Shown piece by piece: positions 21,933 through 24,116 of a DNA stretch of 24,116 nucleotides. The DNA is from Neocallimastix lanati (nom. inval.). Lineage: Eukaryota; Neocallimastigomycota; Neocallimastigomycetes; Neocallimastigales; Neocallimastigaceae. The translations under genes were made by a program, and so were the position numbers. The notes beneath the pieces were generated by a model. That model was given only the letters and a program-made list of their open reading frames with translations, made no database searches and was not told the DNA's origin. Position 1 is the stretch's first letter. Every line of letters starts with the position of its first letter. The DNA lies in NCBI GenBank assembly GCA_016946835.1, contig JACVTC010000487.1, positions 1 to 24,116 on the forward strand, in the 5' to 3' direction.

Positions 21933-24116
21933 TTAAACTACTAGGGAGAGATTCATCCTTCGTAGCAATAGATGACGATCCTGTATTATCATTGATGCCT
22001 TATCAGTACGACGTCGACGCTCTTGGATAAGTTTGGTATTTTGCAAATACCTATCAAATAATAGCTCAAACGAACTACTAATGATAGGTATTGCACTTGT
22101 TAAGAATTCCGCCAAGCCCACAATTTTTTGGAACAGGTGACTCAGATGAACCTTTTGAAAAGTAGTTCATTTAAATGTCTCTGTTCCCCACTATCGAAAT
22201 GTAGTTCATTTAAAACTAAAGTTCCCACCAAGAAGGAACAAGTATATATAATGATTTGATATAATCTTCAAAATCAGAAATAGAGTCATAGGAAGAAAGA
22301 GGATTAAACGCTTCTAATCTTCCTAAGGAATAAAACATAGAGATCATCGATGAAATTTAAAGAATTCCATCTAAAAGATGCAAGAGCATCGCATTTAAAA
22401 ATCCAATGTTCAAAAAGATTGATTACATTCACCACAACAGGGGCAGGACTTTGGACAATCTTCTGAAACTCTACCCATTCTAATAGCAATAAGTAGTATT
22501 GTATTTATAACCACAGCGTAAACGTATAATCCACGAAAATCCTAAGTTGAATTGGGGATATTTTAAGCTAAGCATTATTATAGCTTTATTGTTTGAGAAC
22601 TTGTTACTATCGTAGTTTTGACCTTTAATACCTTGAAATCTGGAAACTGATTTCCAGTAACGTTCTATAATATCTTCATATTTTACACATTTATATTTTT
22701 TGATTTTTTTTTATATAGTGTTCTAGATTCTTTAGTCCAAGGAATAATAAGGCATTTTGGGAATAGATTTAATAAGATCCTTTATGATACAGTTTGATTT
22801 ACTCCATTTTGCAAAATGATTTAATCTGTAAGGCTGCGCAGATACCAGCAATAGGAGGGATGCTTAGATCTCGAGATAAAGCATAAGTACTCATTGTTGA
22901 ATTATGTCTAATATAGTCATTGTTTTCTGTATTTGTTTTACCATTTTTAGAGAAGGAACCGATACACCAAAATAGACCCAGTATTAATTAATGTTTGAAT
23001 TCTAGCCGTTCTAGATTTGTTTGAACCAAGTAAAGGAGAATAATAAATTACTTTACTAATAACAAAGGATTGAAGAACTTTTTTTCTTGTATGCAATAGG
23101 GATAAGTTTATTTGAGAAGAAACGTGTAAATGAAAGAAGGGATTTTCTAACTTTAAAATGCATGTGAGATATAATGTGTTCTAGTAGGAGATCATCAGAA
23201 AAAGGAATACCAAGATAGACATAACTAGAAACTTTAGGAATAGCATTCATTCCTAAATAGAAGGTTGGGTCACTATAGTTTGGAGGAGATTGGAAGTTCA
23301 TTGGTTTTATAACCATAGTTGCACATTTTTCAATACCAAAAGTCATTTCATTTAAATTAGCCCATTTATGTACCTTTTTTTAGTAATTTTTCTAAATTTT
23401 TTTTGCACTTGGAGCAATGAGAACAACATCATCAGCAAGAGGTCCCACCACAACACTTTTTTTCTTCCAATATTAACACCATACTTTTCACAGTCATTTT
23501 AATATATCATTGATGAATAAATTGAATAAAATTGGAGATAATGGACAAACCTTGACGAACACCCTCTACTTTTAATAGGAAATTCATTTGATAACATTGA
23601 AGCAAATCGAGCACGAGCTTTCGATGAAAGTATATAAATTACACAGAAAAATCAAAACATTTACCACGTACGCCATAATGATATAATTTAGTAAGAATGT
23701 TAAAAATAGGAACTGAATCATAAGCTTTTTTTAAGATCTAAAAAGGCTAAAATATGTGAATTTTCCTTGAAATTTTCTTCTTTGGCATATTTCTCTAACG
23801 GAAATGAATAAACTAATGCATTCTTCACGGTTGCGAAAGCCAAATTGTTCAGGTCTAATGAAATTGTGTGAGAGTGCGTAAGAAGATATTCTATCTGTTA
23901 CAATTTTTGAAATGATTTTCAGTCCAACATTAATGAGAGAAATACCTCGATAATTACTACAATCTGATAGGTCACCTTTCTTAGGGATTGATACAATAGA
24001 AGCTGAGTTCCATTTTTTAGGAAAAGACCCATTCCATATTTTATTAAAAATCAATTTAAGACATTTTCCAGCAGCAGGATGTGTTTCTAGTAATTCTTCA
24101 TTGCAAAACAGAGCTT
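21933..24116 (-). pseudogene. Non-LTR (LINE) retrotransposon ORF2, copy 1, frameshifted and cut by window end
   Basis: Minus strand, entering from beyond 24116. 24054-23731 reads reverse transcriptase finger motifs: WNSASIVSIPKKGDLSDCSN, YRGISLINVGLKIISK and RPEQFGFRNREE. Motif A AFLDLKKAYDSVP follows near 23755-23710, broken by one extra A in a run. Motif B GVRQG and PLSPILFNLFINDI lie in adjacent frames near 23570-23505. Motif C PLADDVVLIAPS is near 23446-23410. The thumb region TFGIEKCATMVIKPMN and YVYLGIPFS reads at 23346-23056. A C-terminal zinc-knuckle-like segment (CPKSCPCCGECNQ, then EHWIFKCDALASFRW) lies near 22460-22370, followed by GLAEFLTSAIPIISSSFELL (22121-21933). Frameshifts and stops throughout make it inactive. 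It would have copied its own RNA at the target site. The endonuclease region is not in the window. Confidence 0.85.

Noticed and set aside
21800-22030. A 76-codon + strand frame (MYFGNLYYAG...)
   Set aside because: It overlaps in antisense the minus-strand LINE C-terminal frame (GLAEFLTSAIP...), which fits its neighbours; no family or partner seen on +.

Overview
The window looks like fungal nuclear DNA, most probably from an anaerobic gut fungus (Neocallimastigomycota). This is inferred from the extreme AT content of non-coding DNA, abundant long A/T homopolymers, GTAAGT-type introns, and a protein with six near-identical 41-residue hevein-type chitin-binding (CBM18) domains and acidic linkers. 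No database search was possible.

Layout. (1) 144-1294 (+): the 3' part of an O-acetylhomoserine sulfhydrylase gene; its 5' exon is outside the window, and the expected splice acceptor has no AG. (2) 1295-2782: AT-rich spacer with homopolymers. (3) 2783-13432 (-): the most remarkable object, apparently one very long gene read on the minus strand. At its 5' side is a tandem array of about 140-bp intron units, separated by exons that are almost all exactly 3 nt long and are flanked by AG and GTAAGT-like signals. Further along, the micro-exons lengthen to 9-45 nt. All the regular ones are multiples of 3 and all splice in phase 1. Joined, they read without a stop as a cysteine-rich, acidic peptide that runs in frame into a 2.4-kb GAA-rich (poly-Glu/Asn) tract. 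After several frame breaks in that tract come a Thr/Ser-rich repeat region and six CBM18 domains. The tract has frame changes and TAA codons, and the CBM18 part has one more 1-bp break. The gene is therefore either decayed or mis-assembled in its simple repeats.

(4) 13575-13797 (+): a short coding-like terminal exon of unknown function abutting the array. (5) 13876-16270: tandem repeats (175, 38 and 84 bp, plus a dispersed 21-bp core) around a truncated Mutator-like transposase pseudogene (15114-15746, -). (6) 16270-17470: sequence with repeated TTTCGCC motifs, AT-rich filler, and a poly(A)-ended segment. (7) About 18.1-24.1 kb: three decayed minus-strand copies of a non-LTR (LINE) retrotransposon reverse transcriptase, peppered with 22-43-nt A or T runs. 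The rightmost copy continues past the window end.

The only conventional metabolic gene is the sulfhydrylase. The right third is a transposon graveyard. The micro-exon gene resembles in logic, not in sequence, the micro-exon genes (MEGs) of schistosomes and the bicycle effector genes of aphids.
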